Source: DASXMX01 sp036794395
GTDB taxonomy: Bacteria > Planctomycetota > Phycisphaerae > Tepidisphaerales > Tepidisphaeraceae
Length of the DNA: 21,770 nucleotides
Assembly (NCBI GenBank): GCA_036794395.1
Contig: DAIRGS010000108.1
Location: forward strand, 1-21,770
Direction: 5' to 3'
Shown: positions 21,682 to 21,770 of the stretch, one piece after another
How the letters are laid out: every line of letters starts with the position of its first letter
How positions within the stretch are numbered: position 1 is the first letter of the stretch
The notes under the pieces: generated by a model
What the model was told of the DNA's origin: nothing
The model's input: the letters and a program-made list of their open reading frames with translations, nothing else
Databases searched by the model: none
Position numbers and translations under genes: made by a program

Positions 21682-21770
21682 TGCCCCTCCGACGCAAAAT
21701 TTGGGAGTGCGAGGTTGGGCCGATGAAAACCCGTGGTTTTTCAGGATTGCGTTCGTCCTGGTTTTGATGC
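21682..21770. other. Window edge, no supported gene
   Basis: These last 89 bases show only an imperfect small hairpin, TGAAAACC and GGTTTTTCA, around 21724-21743. A 14-codon open frame from ATG 21723 is too short and has no support. A gene could begin beyond the edge. Confidence 0.4.

Overview
The window looks like a chromosomal segment of a GC-rich, Gram-negative environmental bacterium, most likely a planctomycete of the Phycisphaerae type. This lineage call is an inference. It rests on a ThiD2-ThiE fusion, a Tat-exported Gfo/Idh/MocA oxidoreductase beside a DUF6807 protein, TPM-domain proteins with glycine-rich tails, frequent GTG/TTG starts, and intergenic spaces filled with palindromic dispersed repeats. 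A 10-N run at 18111-18120 shows a scaffolded draft or metagenome assembly, so single-base frameshifts need caution. No rRNA, tRNA, CRISPR array, complete insertion sequence or prophage was seen.

Layout. 1-3000: membrane-anchored thioredoxin (+), TPR-like protein of unknown function (-), and a divergent acyltransferase (+). 3018-6824: DNA polymerase III alpha subunit, dnaE (-), with an apparently intact PHP site. 6825-7203: a nested inverted-repeat intergenic region. 7204-8866: a two-gene operon of TPM-domain secreted proteins. 8930-8987: a 26-bp perfect inverted repeat that includes the end of the convergent murJ (8978-10747, -). 10846-11946: thiamine-phosphate synthase with an N-terminal ThiD2 domain (-), divergent from an orphan beta-class DNA methyltransferase (12118-13047, +).

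13048-13785 is a small decay zone. It holds a 5' relic of an sthA-like flavoprotein and a ParD/ParE-type toxin-antitoxin locus whose toxin frame is broken by one missing base. 14119-15540 is a Tat-exported Gfo/Idh/MocA oxidoreductase with a textbook terminator, convergent with a DUF6807 secreted protein (15791-16726, -). That pair suggests extracytoplasmic sugar-derivative metabolism. 17041-18441 is an unrecognised protein with a His-rich motif (and the N gap), divergent from a lysine-6-dehydrogenase/saccharopine-dehydrogenase-like enzyme (18771-19892, +). 20221-21537 is a GT4 glycosyltransferase (-).

Most genes are ordinary housekeeping or envelope functions. The unusual content is in the gaps: two copies of one hyphenated palindrome, GGGCAGT tandem repeats in opposite orientation on either side of one copy, a 234-bp composite palindrome, a long inverted repeat in the 18.6-kb divergent gap, a repeat that supplies the C-terminus of ThiE, and -10-like boxes 9-10 nt before three start codons that suggest leaderless mRNAs.
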